From the NCBI RefSeq assembly GCF_002101735.1, contig NZ_LQPE01000163.1, forward strand, positions 62,001-126,000: a DNA stretch of 64,000 bases. Direction: 5' to 3'. Positions 9,884-19,400 of the stretch are shown here, one piece after another. Position 1 is the stretch's first letter; every line of letters begins with the position of its first letter. The notes under the pieces were generated by a model. That model was not told the origin of the DNA and made no database searches. It saw only the letters and a list, made by a program, of their open reading frames with translations. The stretch comes from Mycobacterium kyorinense. GTDB taxonomy: Bacteria; Actinomycetota; Actinomycetes; Mycobacteriales; Mycobacteriaceae. Made by a program: the position numbers and the translations under genes.

Positions 9884-10786
9884 TCAGGAGTCCAGCCAGG
9901 CAAGCTCGTCCGGCAGGTGCTGGCGCCAGAAGTCCGCGTCGTGCCCGCCCGGGTAGAACCCGCCGGCCGGTGGCGTGGGTAACTCGTTGACGAATTGCCG
10001 CGTCGCGACGTAGAAGCCGTCGCCGGTGCCGCAATCGACACGCAGCGGGATGCCCGCCAGCTGCGGTATCAGGTTCATCGCCGAGCTCTTGCGCCAGTCG
10101 TCGAGGCTGTCGAAGGCGTCGTGCGGGGCACCCCAGTACGTCATGTACAGCGCCGGGCTGATTGCGCAGATCGCCGCGGTGCGCGCCTGACCCAGACGCG
10201 AGCCCAACAGCAGGGCGCCGTAACCGCCCATCGACCAGCCCATGAAGGCCACCCGAGAGGTGTCGATGTTTTTGGTGGCCAGCATCGGAATCAGCTCGTT
10301 CAACACCATTGCGCCGGAGTCCTGCCCGGAGGTCCGTCGGCGCCAGAAGTTGTTGCCGCCGTCGACGGCCACCACCGCGAAGGGCGGCCGGCCGGATGCG
10401 GTCAGCCGTGCCAGGGCGTCGTCGACGCCGAGGCTCATCACGCCGGCGGCGTCGCTGTCCATCCCGTGCAGGGCGATCACCGGTCGTAAGACGCCGGTTG
10501 TGCCCGGCGGTCGGGCGATGATCCATTTCGTCTCGACGCCGCCGCGGGCCGCGGAGACGAACGAGCCGGACTCGCGGGTCGGTAGTGGGCTTGCCGCCGC
10601 TGCCGGTCCCGGGTCGGGCGACGCATGGGGCTTCGGTGGGTCGAGCAGGGCGCCCAGCGCCGACAACCCCGCCGTACCTATACCCACCGCCCCGGCGATA
10701 CCCAGATGCAACGCGTCGCGGCGGCTCAGGGATTTCACCAGCGCATCATGCCAAGCAGACGCGCGCGGCAGGTCTCGGCGCTTCAC
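9884..10786 (-). CDS. Exported alpha/beta-hydrolase esterase (Rv0519c-like)
   Basis: A 300-residue hydrolase with a twin-arginine signal region (SLSRRDALHLGIAGAVGIGTAGL, shown in part; RR at about 21-22), so export by Tat is likely. The esterase-D-like fold shows the oxyanion strand VIALHGMDS, the nucleophile elbow GWSMGGYG (Ser at about 176) and a late His in GGHDADFW. An Asp in CGTGDGFY completes a plausible triad. It would hydrolyse esters, perhaps mycolyl- or acyl-type, in the envelope; the substrate is unknown. It matches Rv0519c by position and architecture. A promoter between 10786 and 10813 would be very tight, so co-transcription with the upstream methyltransferase on this strand is possible. 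Confidence 0.88.
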   Translation of the reverse strand: MKRRDLPRASAWHDALVKSLSRRDALHLGIAGAVGIGTAGLSALGALLDPPKPHASPDPGPAAAASPLPTRESGSFVSAARGGVETKWIIARPPGTTGVLRPVIALHGMDSDAAGVMSLGVDDALARLTASGRPPFAVVAVDGGNNFWRRRTSGQDSGAMVLNELIPMLATKNIDTSRVAFMGWSMGGYGALLLGSRLGQARTAAICAISPALYMTYWGAPHDAFDSLDDWRKSSAMNLIPQLAGIPLRVDCGTGDGFYVATRQFVNELPTPPAGGFYPGGHDADFWRQHLPDELAWLDS

Positions 10787-10812
10787 CTATCCGGCAACAG
10801 CCTGGTAACGGC

Positions 10813-11595
10813 TCAGTCCTCGATGCCGTGAGTTTCCAGGAAGTCGCCGGGCAGCGGCGCGGTCAACCGGCCGACCAGCGCGTAATAGAACAGCTGAGTG
10901 CCTTCCATGGAAAGCCGGTGACGGTAAAGCTCCAGATGGTAGATGTCGAGGTATTTCGAGAAAATAAGCGCTCGCACTAATCGCGAAAAGCCGGTCTGCT
11001 CGTCGGCGTCCAGAAACGACTGCTTGATATTGAAAGCGAGCCAGCCGCGGGTCTGGATGAGTCGTAACGCATTGAAAAACGCACGCGGCGGAATATCGCC
11101 GAACCCCAGCGCCGCGACGCACGTCAGGCAGTCGAAGCTCCACTCCGAGAGTTCGTCGCGCAGGCCCGGGTCGAGATCACCCAGATCCGCGACGTAGTAG
11201 GCGTCGTACACGGTGGGCCGGTCGCGGTAGGCGGCATCACGCGCCTCCGGGACGATGTCGACGCCGACCAGCCGAGCGATGCCCTCCTGCTTGAGCTCGT
11301 CGCCCATCATGCCGTTGCCGGCGCCCAGATCCAGCACCCGCAACTCGGTGAGCGGCTCGCGGGCGGTGTGCAGGGCCCGCTCCAGTAGTTCCATCACCTT
11401 TCCGGGCGAATTGCACCGAAGCCGACCGTAGAACAATTCCTCGTAGAGTCCCGGACGTTTGTAAATTTCCGCGTAATCGTGAAAACGTAACCGCCGGGGC
11501 TTGCCATCTTCGATCAGTTTGAACAGGACTTCGTCTTGGGCAAGTCGTTCGGAATTCGCCGGGGGAAACTGAATTCGATAGATTTGCGAAGGCAT
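10813..11595 (-). CDS. Class I SAM-dependent methyltransferase (Rv0520/Rv0521-like)
   Basis: This 260-residue protein has SAM motif I as VLDLGAGNGMMG (about residues 87-98), an acidic residue at the end of strand 2 (VGVDIV) and a motif-IV-like region (FDCLTCVAALGFGDIP). The C-terminal part is unlike common families. By position it corresponds to the methyltransferase pieces annotated as Rv0520 and Rv0521 in M. tuberculosis; here it is one intact frame. The acceptor is unknown. It is divergent from the MpaB-type gene at 11698 and sits 26 nt upstream of the esterase gene on the same strand. Confidence 0.82.
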   Translation of the reverse strand: MPSQIYRIQFPPANSERLAQDEVLFKLIEDGKPRRLRFHDYAEIYKRPGLYEELFYGRLRCNSPGKVMELLERALHTAREPLTELRVLDLGAGNGMMGDELKQEGIARLVGVDIVPEARDAAYRDRPTVYDAYYVADLGDLDPGLRDELSEWSFDCLTCVAALGFGDIPPRAFFNALRLIQTRGWLAFNIKQSFLDADEQTGFSRLVRALIFSKYLDIYHLELYRHRLSMEGTQLFYYALVGRLTAPLPGDFLETHGIED

Positions 11596-11697
11596 CCGCC
11601 GATTTTAACACTCGCCGTAATCGTTTCGTTATTTGGGTGCGGCCGGCCGACAGCCCCGGTGTTGGTACAAAGTTCAGAATGTGTAACACTGTGCCAC

Positions 11698-12552
11698 ATG
11701 ACTGAGCTGTCCGAGACGCACCTCGACGTCGACGCGCTGCCGCTGGGTCCGGAGTCACTGGTTTGGCGCTACTTCGGCGACAACCGCATGTTTTTGATCG
11801 GGCCGCGGCCGGCGGTGCTGCAGAACATGCTCGCCGAGCTGGGGCAGGGCGTCCTGGACCACTCGGTGTTCTTCTCCGACACCGCCGCCCGCGTCAAGCG
11901 CTCGCTGCCGCCGATCTTCATGACCGTCTACGGCGCCGACGCCGACCATCCGGGCCAGCAGGTACGCGACTTCCACCACGAGATCAAGGGCCGCATGCCG
12001 GGCGGGCAGCGCTACCACGCCCTGGACCCGGAGACCTACTACTGGGCGCACGCCACTTTCGTCGAGCAGGTGCTGTACTTCGCCGACACGTTCGTCAAAC
12101 GCCTCACCGGCGCCGAAAAGGAGCAGATCTACCTCGAGTCGAAGACCTGGTATCGCCGCTACGGAGTCAGCGACCGGGCGATGCCCGCCGACTACGCGGA
12201 GTTCGAAAAGTACTGGAACGACATGCTCGACAACGTCGTGGTCCCGCACAAGACCGCCAAATACGGCGTCGGATATGTCACCAAGGGATTCCCGTGCCCC
12301 AAAGGCGTTCCGCCGCTGGTGTGGCGGCTGGTGTCGCCGGTGTTCAACCCGGTCGCGGCGTTCCTGACGACGGGCGGCCTGCCACCGCAGGCCCGCACCC
12401 TGCTGAACCTGCCGTGGAGCGAGCGCCAGGAGCGTCGCTACCAGCGCTTCGCCGCGGTATGGCGCTCACGGCCGGTCAACTGGCTATGGGATCATCTGCC
12501 GATGCGGTTGCGCTACAACAGGTTTGCTCGTGCCGGATACGCCCGGGCCTGA
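11698..12552 (+). CDS. MpaB-type (DUF2236) haem oxygenase-family protein
   Basis: The ATG at 11698 gives 284 residues; upstream in-frame sequence looks non-coding. The protein fits the DUF2236/latex-clearing-oxygenase-like (MpaB) family. It has an early WRYFGDNRMFLIGPRP segment, conserved histidines in DFHHEIKG and WAHATFVEQVLYF, and a TYYWAHA-type core that in Lcp proteins surrounds haem b. Such proteins are oxidoreductases of mostly unknown substrates in mycobacteria, and cytoplasmic location is likely. The TetR gene overlaps its 3' end by 23 nt, so the pair is probably co-expressed and the regulator may control it. Confidence 0.85.
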   Translation: MTELSETHLDVDALPLGPESLVWRYFGDNRMFLIGPRPAVLQNMLAELGQGVLDHSVFFSDTAARVKRSLPPIFMTVYGADADHPGQQVRDFHHEIKGRMPGGQRYHALDPETYYWAHATFVEQVLYFADTFVKRLTGAEKEQIYLESKTWYRRYGVSDRAMPADYAEFEKYWNDMLDNVVVPHKTAKYGVGYVTKGFPCPKGVPPLVWRLVSPVFNPVAAFLTTGGLPPQARTLLNLPWSERQERRYQRFAAVWRSRPVNWLWDHLPMRLRYNRFARAGYARA

Positions 12553-13132
12553 CCCCGCCACCCGCGCCATCCTCGACGCCGCCGTCGTCGAGTTCGAGCG
12601 GCACGGCTTCCGGCGGGTCGCGCTCGACGACGTAGCCCGCCGCGCCCGGGTCAGCCGCACCACGATCTACCGCCGCTTCGCCAACCGCGACGAGCTGGTG
12701 GCCGCCGTCATCGACCGGGAGAACGCGGCGCTGTTTGCCGACATCGCTGCGGAGTTGAAAAACCGCCGCCCGCAGTCGAATTACTACGTCGAGGCATTCG
12801 CGCTGTCGATCATGCGGTTTCGCCAGCACCGGGTGCTGACCCGGATGCTCGCCGACGAGCCCGGGCTGATGCTCGAACTGGCGCAGCAGCATTGGGGCGC
12901 GGCGGTCGAGCGGATGGCCGCCGCGCTGCGAGTGATCTTCCCCGACGGGTTCGCCGAACGCATCGGCGAGCCGGCGGTCGACGAACTGGCCGAGACGATC
13001 CTGCGCTACGCCGCGATGATCCTGCTGTTGCCCAGCCGCCAACCGCTGGCCACCGCCGACGACCTGCGCGCCTTCGCCACCGAGCACTTCCTGCCCAGCC
13101 TGCCCGCCGTGTTGCGCGCGGTGCCGGTGTAA
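12530..13132 (+). CDS. TetR/AcrR-family transcriptional regulator
   Basis: A TetR regulator of 200 residues from the GTG at 12530; a TTG at 12524 is possible. The N-terminal helix-turn-helix is standard: ILDAAVVEFERHGF, then VALDDVARRARVSRTTIYRRFANRDEL at about 14-60 (given in part). The C-terminal ligand/dimer domain is helical and unassigned. It overlaps the MpaB-type gene and probably regulates it and itself. A GTGTAACAC near-palindrome just before that gene (11681-11689) is a candidate binding site. The effector is unknown. Confidence 0.9.
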   Translation: MPDTPGPDPATRAILDAAVVEFERHGFRRVALDDVARRARVSRTTIYRRFANRDELVAAVIDRENAALFADIAAELKNRRPQSNYYVEAFALSIMRFRQHRVLTRMLADEPGLMLELAQQHWGAAVERMAAALRVIFPDGFAERIGEPAVDELAETILRYAAMILLLPSRQPLATADDLRAFATEHFLPSLPAVLRAVPV

Positions 13133-13174
13133 GCGGTGTAGCGTCCGCTCATGCTGCTGACGCAGGAGGGCCGC

Positions 13175-14986
13175 ATGAGCACGACCACCAAGCTGCGCCA
13201 AGGCCTGTCGCAACGGCAGCTCAACATGATCGCGATCGGCGGGGTGATCGGCGCCGGGTTGTTCGTCGGCTCCGGTGTCGTCATCGGCGAGACCGGGCCC
13301 GCGGCATTTCTCACCTACGCACTGTGCGGCCTGCTGATCGTCCTGGTGATGCGGATGCTCGGGGAGATGGCCTCCGCCAACCCGGCGACCGGATCGTTCG
13401 CCGACTATGCCCGCGACGCCCTCGGCGACTGGGCGGGCTTCTCGGTGGGCTGGCTGTACTGGTATTTCTGGGTGATCGTCGTCGGTTTCGAGGCGGTGGC
13501 CGGCGGCCGGGTGATCACCTACTGGTTTCACGCGCCGCTGTGGGTGCTGTCGCTGATCCTGATGGTCACGATGACGGCGACGAACCTGTTCTCAGTGTCG
13601 TCATTCGGGGAGTTCGAATTCTGGTTCGCCGGAATCAAAGTCGCGACGATCATGGTCTTCCTCGCCGTCGGGTCGCTGTTCGTGGCCGGGTTGTGGCCGC
13701 ACCGCGGTTCGGGCTTCGGCAACCTCGTTTCGCACGGCGGGTTCTTCCCGCACGGGATCGCCACGGTGTTCGGCGCCGTCGCGGTGGTCATCTCGGCGAT
13801 GGTCGGCGCCGAGGTCGCCACGATCGCCGCCGCGGAAACCGACAACCCCGAACGTGCGGTGCGGCGCGCCACCAGGTCGGTGGTCGCCCGCATCCTGGTG
13901 TTCTACGTCGGCTCGGTGTTCTTGCTCGCGGTGATCGTGCCGTGGAACTCCGTCGAGCTCGGCGCATCGCCCTACGTCGCCGCACTGAAGACGATGGGAG
14001 TCCCCGCGGCCGGCCACATCATGAACGCGGTGGTGCTCACCGCGGTGCTGTCGTGTTTGAACTCCGGGCTCTACACCGCGTCGCGAATGTTGTTCGTGCT
14101 GGCCGCACGTCACGAGGCGCCGGTCCAATTCGTCAAGGTCAGCCGCCGCGGAGTGCCCTACAACGCCATCCTCGGCGCGTCGGTGGTGGGCTTTTTGTGT
14201 GTGGTGATGGCGTGGGTCGCGCCGGGAAGCGTGTTCGTCTTCCTGCTGAAGTCCTCGGGCGCGATCGTGCTGTTCGTCTATCTGTTGATCGCGCTGTCCC
14301 AGATTGTGTTGCGCCGCAGGACACCGCCGGAGCGGCTGCGGGTGAAGATGTGGGGCTTTCCGGCGCTGTCGATTCTGACGCTGGCCGGGATTGTCGCCGT
14401 GCTCGTGCAAATGGTGTTCGAGCACGAGGCACGCACCCAGCTGTTCTTGAGCCTGCTGTCCTGGGCGGTGGTGCTGGCGCTGTACTTCGTGCCGAAATGG
14501 TGGCGCGGCCCGGCCGAAGCCGGCGCTGAGCCGCGGCCGACGGGCAAGGCGACCCGCGTGCTGGTGCTGGCCAACAAGAACGTCGCCGGCAGTGAACTTT
14601 TCGACGTGCTGCGCCGCGTCGACGCCACGGCCCGGGCCGACTACTTCGTCTGCGTGCCGGCCAGCCCCGTCGACACCGGACAAGCCGAAAACACCGGCCC
14701 CGTCTATGTTTTCGACGCGACGCTGCAGGCCGCCCAACAGCGACTGGACAGCATCTTGTCCTCGATGCGAGACATGGGCCTGCACGCCGAGGGCGAGCTC
14801 GGCGACTACCGGCCTCTGCGTGCGCTGGCCCACGCCGTGCGCAGTTTCCGGCCGGATCAACTGGTGATCGCCGAAGGCCGGTCCTCCTGGCTGCGGCTCG
14901 GGCTCGTCGACAAGGCCCGCTCGACGTACCCGATCCCGGTCACCCACGTGGTGTCACGCGAGCCCGCAGGTACCCCTCGACGTTGA
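13175..14986 (+). CDS. gabP: APC-family amino acid permease (GabP-like) with C-terminal USP-like domain
   Basis: The ATG at 13175 is 5 nt after a strong AGGAGG (13164-13169) and is preferred over the ATG at 13151; the product is 603 residues. About 12 TM helices follow the APC signature (NMIAIGGVIGAGLFVGSG) and the consensus FEFWFAGIKVATI region, as in GabP/CycA-type transporters that import GABA or neutral amino acids with protons. Residues from about 455 to 600 form a soluble domain (RVLVLANKNVAGSELFDVL, then PDQLVIAEGRSSWLRLG and PVTHVV) that resembles universal-stress-protein folds of actinobacteria. M. tuberculosis GabP (Rv0522, as I recall about 430 residues) lacks it. Substrate and the role of the tail are unproven. 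Confidence 0.88.
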   Translation: MSTTTKLRQGLSQRQLNMIAIGGVIGAGLFVGSGVVIGETGPAAFLTYALCGLLIVLVMRMLGEMASANPATGSFADYARDALGDWAGFSVGWLYWYFWVIVVGFEAVAGGRVITYWFHAPLWVLSLILMVTMTATNLFSVSSFGEFEFWFAGIKVATIMVFLAVGSLFVAGLWPHRGSGFGNLVSHGGFFPHGIATVFGAVAVVISAMVGAEVATIAAAETDNPERAVRRATRSVVARILVFYVGSVFLLAVIVPWNSVELGASPYVAALKTMGVPAAGHIMNAVVLTAVLSCLNSGLYTASRMLFVLAARHEAPVQFVKVSRRGVPYNAILGASVVGFLCVVMAWVAPGSVFVFLLKSSGAIVLFVYLLIALSQIVLRRRTPPERLRVKMWGFPALSILTLAGIVAVLVQMVFEHEARTQLFLSLLSWAVVLALYFVPKWWRGPAEAGAEPRPTGKATRVLVLANKNVAGSELFDVLRRVDATARADYFVCVPASPVDTGQAENTGPVYVFDATLQAAQQRLDSILSSMRDMGLHAEGELGDYRPLRALAHAVRSFRPDQLVIAEGRSSWLRLGLVDKARSTYPIPVTHVVSREPAGTPRR

Positions 14987-15043
14987 CTCTGCGTGTACCA
15001 CCGGGTCTTCTCGCACTTTGTCGTGGCGGACGCAGAATCAACG
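14981..15043 (+). terminator. Palindrome between convergent genes (dispersed repeat family)
   Basis: A 14-nt left arm (CGTTGACTCTGCGT, 14981-14994) pairs with 15030-15043 with one mismatch across a 35-nt loop. It includes the stop codon of the permease gene and lies between convergent genes. It shares ACGCAGAATC with the palindromes at 24227 and 57683. It probably ends transcription from both sides; no U-tract is present. Confidence 0.5.
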
Positions 15044-15058
15044 GCCAGCTGACCGCCG

Positions 15059-16465
15059 TCAGCGGTAGCAGTACGAATCCGACGAGGCGTCCCCGCCCTG
15101 CAACCGCACCTGATGCACGCGTAAGCCCCGAAAGTCCTCGCCGTGCGGGAAGAACCGCTCGTCGATGTGCAGCCCGCCGCCGGCGTCCGGGTCGGTGTCC
15201 AGCTTCGCCATCCAAGCGCCCACGCCGTCCGGATAGAACTGGTCGTCCCACGACCCGTAGAGCGAATTCGTCATGTACACCCGCTTGCCGTCGCGGCTCA
15301 CCTCGACCATCTGCGAGCCGCCGGCCAGCGACTGCGACGGCGCTGCCGGGTGCGCCACCCGGCCGGTGATTCCGCCCAGCCGCACCGAGCCGGTCTGGAC
15401 CGGGTGCGCCGGGTCGGACACGTCGTACTGCTTCAGATCCCCGGTGCCCCAACACGCGGCATACAAGAAGCGGTCGTCGACCGAAAGGTTGATGTCGGAA
15501 AGCAGCGGTGGTACCGCCCCGAACGGCTGCAGCGCCGGCGGCAGCGCGCCGGCCTCGGCGGGCTCGGCCGGGATGGTGATGACCTTGTCGGCGGTCCAGC
15601 GGTCGCCGTCGCGGTGCCAGCGCCACACCGACGCCGACAAATCCTCGGTGCTGATCACCACACCCACGAACCCCCAGGTGGCCTGCGGGTCGTGGGACGG
15701 CCGCAGCTCCAGCACCATCTGATGCTGCTCGCCGAGGTCGACGGCCTGCAGGTGGCGGCCCTCCGCGAGATCCCAGAAGTGCATGCTATGGCCGTACTTA
15801 TGGGCGAGCAGCAGATCCGGCTGCAGCCCGTTCTCGATCATCGACGGGGTGCCCCACTCGCTGGTGATCAGCGTGTTCTGCCCGAGGTGCCACCATGCGT
15901 CGTAGGACATGTACTGCGGGCCGTGGTCGGTTTCCCAGGCGCGCAGTACGTCGAAGCTGTCGTGATCGAGCAGCGCGATGCCGCCCGGACCTTCGTCACC
16001 GTTCCCGCTTCCCAAGCAGGACAAGAAGATTCCGTCCGGCCCGCAGTGCAGGGTGTGCGGCCGGGAGTAGCCCGCCTTCGCGGACAGCTCGGCGGCGTCG
16101 ATCGAGCGCACCAGCGTCGGTTGCGCCGGGTCGGGGTGTGTGTCGAAGACGTGGATCCGCGACGACCGCAGGCCGGGTAGCAGCAGGAATCGCCGCTGCA
16201 GCCCGTCGGGGTGATGCCCGGCGTGCGCGAACGCGCTGCTGCACGCGTTCCAGCCGAAATGGTGCAGCTCGTCGCCGCGGGTCGGCAGGTCCGCCCACCC
16301 CACGACTCGCCCATAGCTGCCCGACGCCGGGTCGACGTCGATCACGGTGAGCGCGTCCGGCCGCTCGGCCTTGCGGTCGAACGCCACCACATATGCCAGC
16401 TTCTCCGGCGGCGCCGCGATGGCGTCGGCGGCGCTGCGGTAGAAGGTCGGGTCCATGGCGTGCAT
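15059..16465 (-). CDS. Selenium-binding protein 56 / methanethiol oxidase homologue
   Basis: This protein of 468 residues starts at ATG 16465, 8 nt after the car stop and near a GAGG; an ATG at 16456 is also possible. It belongs to the SBP56 beta-propeller family: FGWNACSSAF, LLLPGLRSSRIHVFDT, HTLHCGPDGIFLSCLG and a late HPGVR-like HQVRLQGG are visible. Bacterial members include copper-dependent methanethiol oxidase, which turns methanethiol into formaldehyde, H2S and H2O2. The conserved histidines (ELHHFGWN, SRPHTLHC) that could bind metal are present. No signal peptide is seen, so location is unclear. It is probably last in a minus-strand operon behind car. Confidence 0.9.
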   Translation of the reverse strand: MHAMDPTFYRSAADAIAAPPEKLAYVVAFDRKAERPDALTVIDVDPASGSYGRVVGWADLPTRGDELHHFGWNACSSAFAHAGHHPDGLQRRFLLLPGLRSSRIHVFDTHPDPAQPTLVRSIDAAELSAKAGYSRPHTLHCGPDGIFLSCLGSGNGDEGPGGIALLDHDSFDVLRAWETDHGPQYMSYDAWWHLGQNTLITSEWGTPSMIENGLQPDLLLAHKYGHSMHFWDLAEGRHLQAVDLGEQHQMVLELRPSHDPQATWGFVGVVISTEDLSASVWRWHRDGDRWTADKVITIPAEPAEAGALPPALQPFGAVPPLLSDINLSVDDRFLYAACWGTGDLKQYDVSDPAHPVQTGSVRLGGITGRVAHPAAPSQSLAGGSQMVEVSRDGKRVYMTNSLYGSWDDQFYPDGVGAWMAKLDTDPDAGGGLHIDERFFPHGEDFRGLRVHQVRLQGGDASSDSYCYR

Positions 16466-16473
16466 TATGCGCC

Positions 16474-19400
16474 TCAGGCCACGTGCGCGCCCGCGCTCTC
16501 CAGCAGGCCCAACTGGCGCAGATCGGTCACATATTTGCCGATCAACGCTTCGGTCAAATGCGGCACGTCGTTGTCGGCGCCGATGCCCGCGGATTGCACT
16601 GCGGCGCGGAACTTCTCGGCAGGTAGGTGGCTGCCGGACGTGGGGGCCACCGGCCGCGCGTAGGCGCTGAGCAGCGGCAGCACCGAGTTCTTCCGCTGGT
16701 TCTCCGGCAGCGCCTTCATCGCCGCCTCGAATCGCGCGAGCCACTCGCCGTAGTCGTCGATCCGCTCGATCTTCTGACCGTCGGCGACCAGCCAGTCGAC
16801 GAAGGTGTCCAACGAGATGCCGTCGTCGTGGGTGTTGAGCACGTTGTAGGTGCGGCAGCCGTCGGTGGCCTGACTGCCGAGCGTGGTGATCGCCTCGGAA
16901 GTGAAATCGGCTGGCAGCCCGTCATAGTGGGCCCGTTGCCGGTTACCGTCGGCGTCGAGCTGGTAGAAGGAGCGCGGCGCGATCCCGGTCGCGAGCAGGC
17001 TCAGGACCAGCCGGGTGAACATGTCGGTCCCGTTGACCTGACCGGCATAGCGGCTGTGCGCCAGGATCATGTCCGAGCGGAACACCGCCACCGGCAGACC
17101 GCACAGGTCGTTCGCCTCGCGCAGCAGAACCTCGCCGGCCCACTTGCTGGTCGCATACCCGCTGGCGTAGGCGGCACCCAGCGAGCGCGACGGCGATGCC
17201 TCGCGCACGTCGACGTCCTCGCCGATGAAGCTGCCGTCGGGCAGCGCCGTCACCGCGACCGTCGACAGGTAGCTAACGGGCTTGAGCCGCTTGGTGATTG
17301 CCAGCTTGATGATCTCGGCGGTGCCCACCACGTTCGGGCCGAACAGCTGGCTGTAGGGCAGCACGTGGTTGACCATCGCCGCGGCGTGCACAATCAGATC
17401 CACCGACTCCGCGAGCCGGTCCCACGTCTCGCTGTCGACGCCCAGGTTCGCCGCCCCGAGGTCTCCGGACAGCACCTCGAGATGGTCGGTGGCCAAAGTG
17501 CGAAAGTGCGCCGACAACCCGGCATCGCCGGTGTCGATGGCGGCCTCGATGCGCTGCCGCGCAGCGACGGGGTCGGCGCCGCGCACGATGCAGATCAGCG
17601 TGCCGCCCGTCTCGGCGAGCCGTTCCAGCCAGTCCAGGCACAGGAATCGGCCCAGGTAGCCGTTGGCGCCGGTCAGCAGCACGGTCTTGGCTGGACCGCC
17701 GGCGACCGAAAGGCCCGGCGCCGCAGCCAAAGTGTCGGCGTCGATGAACTTCTCCAGGGCCAGATCGGTGGCGCGGGCCGCCGTCGCACCACGGCCGTGC
17801 ACTGAGGCGAACGTGGGTCGCGTCGAGGCAGCGTCGCGCTCGCCGTCGATGTAGCGGGCGATGGTGGCCAGCGTCGCGGTGGGGCTGACAATGGTCTGCA
17901 CCGGAACGTCGACGTGGTAGATCTGCTCCAGCAGCGATCCGAACGAGAATGCGGATAGCGAATCACCGCCCAGCTCAACGAATTTCGCGTCAGCGGGCAT
18001 GCCCTCCCCGGTGGCCTCCAGGCCCAGGGTGGCGACGGCGGCGCGCCGTACCGTGTCGATGGTCGGCAGTTCGGCGGCCGCGGCCCGCAGCTCGTCGATC
18101 TGGTTTTCCTGCCCGGCTGCGATGTCGGCGTACAGCGCGTCGAGCCGTTCGCCGTATCGGGCGCGCAGCGCCGGCCGCAGCAGCTTGCCGACCCCCGACA
18201 ACAGCCCGTTGTCGCGAGTGAACCGCTCCGGCTCCAGCAGAAAGTCGCGCGGAATCTCGTAGGGCTGCAAATGGTTTTCGGCGGCGATCTGCTGCAGCGA
18301 GTCGGCGATCAGCGCCCGTGCGTCGCCGTCACCGACCGCGTCGTCGTTGGGTACCACCACCGCCAGCAGGAACGGCTGGTCGCTGCTGCCGTGGAGATAG
18401 ATCTGCCGGATGTAGGGGCTGGCGGCATAGACCGCCTCGAGCTGGGACACCGCCACGAACTCGCCCTGGGACAGCTTGATGACGTTGTTGCGGCGATCCA
18501 GATACTTCAGGCGATCCGGCTCGAGTTCCTCCATGATGTCGCCGGTCTTGTAGAAGCCGTCGTCGTCGAAGATCTGGGCCGAGAGCTCGGGATGCTTGAA
18601 GTAGCCGGGGATGACGTTGCTTGCCTTGACGTAGAGCTCGCCGCGCGGGTGCGGTTTGTCGGTGGTGAAGTAGCCCAGCTCCGGCACGTCGACGAGCTTG
18701 TACTCGGTGACCGGTGGGCGACGGATGATGCCGTTGCGCATGATTCCGCCGCCGGTTTCGGTGGCGCCGTAGCCGTCGGCGACGGTGACGTCGAGCAGCG
18801 ACTCCATGAACGCGTGCATCTGTTTGGACAGCGGCGCGCTGCCGCACATCGCCGACACCACTCGGCCGCCGAGAAAGTCTTGGCGCAGTTCGGCTTTCAC
18901 CTCGTCTGCCGCCGAGCTGTCGTCGGTGGCCGACCGGATGTCGAGTTCTTTGCGGTAGCGCCGGTAGATCAAGTCGCACACCCGCGGGACCAGGTTCAGT
19001 GCGGTGGGACGGACCAGCGCGATGTCGTCGAACAGCGTCGACATGTCGCTCTTGGCGGCGAAGTAGCCGATCCCGCCGGACGCCAACGTGGCGATCAGCC
19101 ACTCCAGCCCGTACACGTGAGAGAGCGGCATGTACTGCAGATGGATGGCCGGAATCTGCTTGCCGATGTCCAGCGACGGGCTGTGTGGACGCTGCCAGAG
19201 GCGGGTCACCATGTCCGCGGTGTACATCGCCCCCTTCGGGGTGCCGGTGCTGCCCGACGTGTAAATCAGTGTGGCCAGCGGGTTCTCGCCGGCCGGCGGG
19301 ATGAATGGCGGGATTACCGGTAGCTTGCGGCCGGACTCCAGTTCCGGCAACAACGGCGTCACGTCCAGCTCGCGGCCGGCGGCGGCCAGCCGTTCACACG

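Noticed and set aside
15143..16180. Plus-strand frames opposite the SBP56 homologue
   Set aside because: Biased composition and no ribosome site; the minus strand has clear SBP56 motifs.
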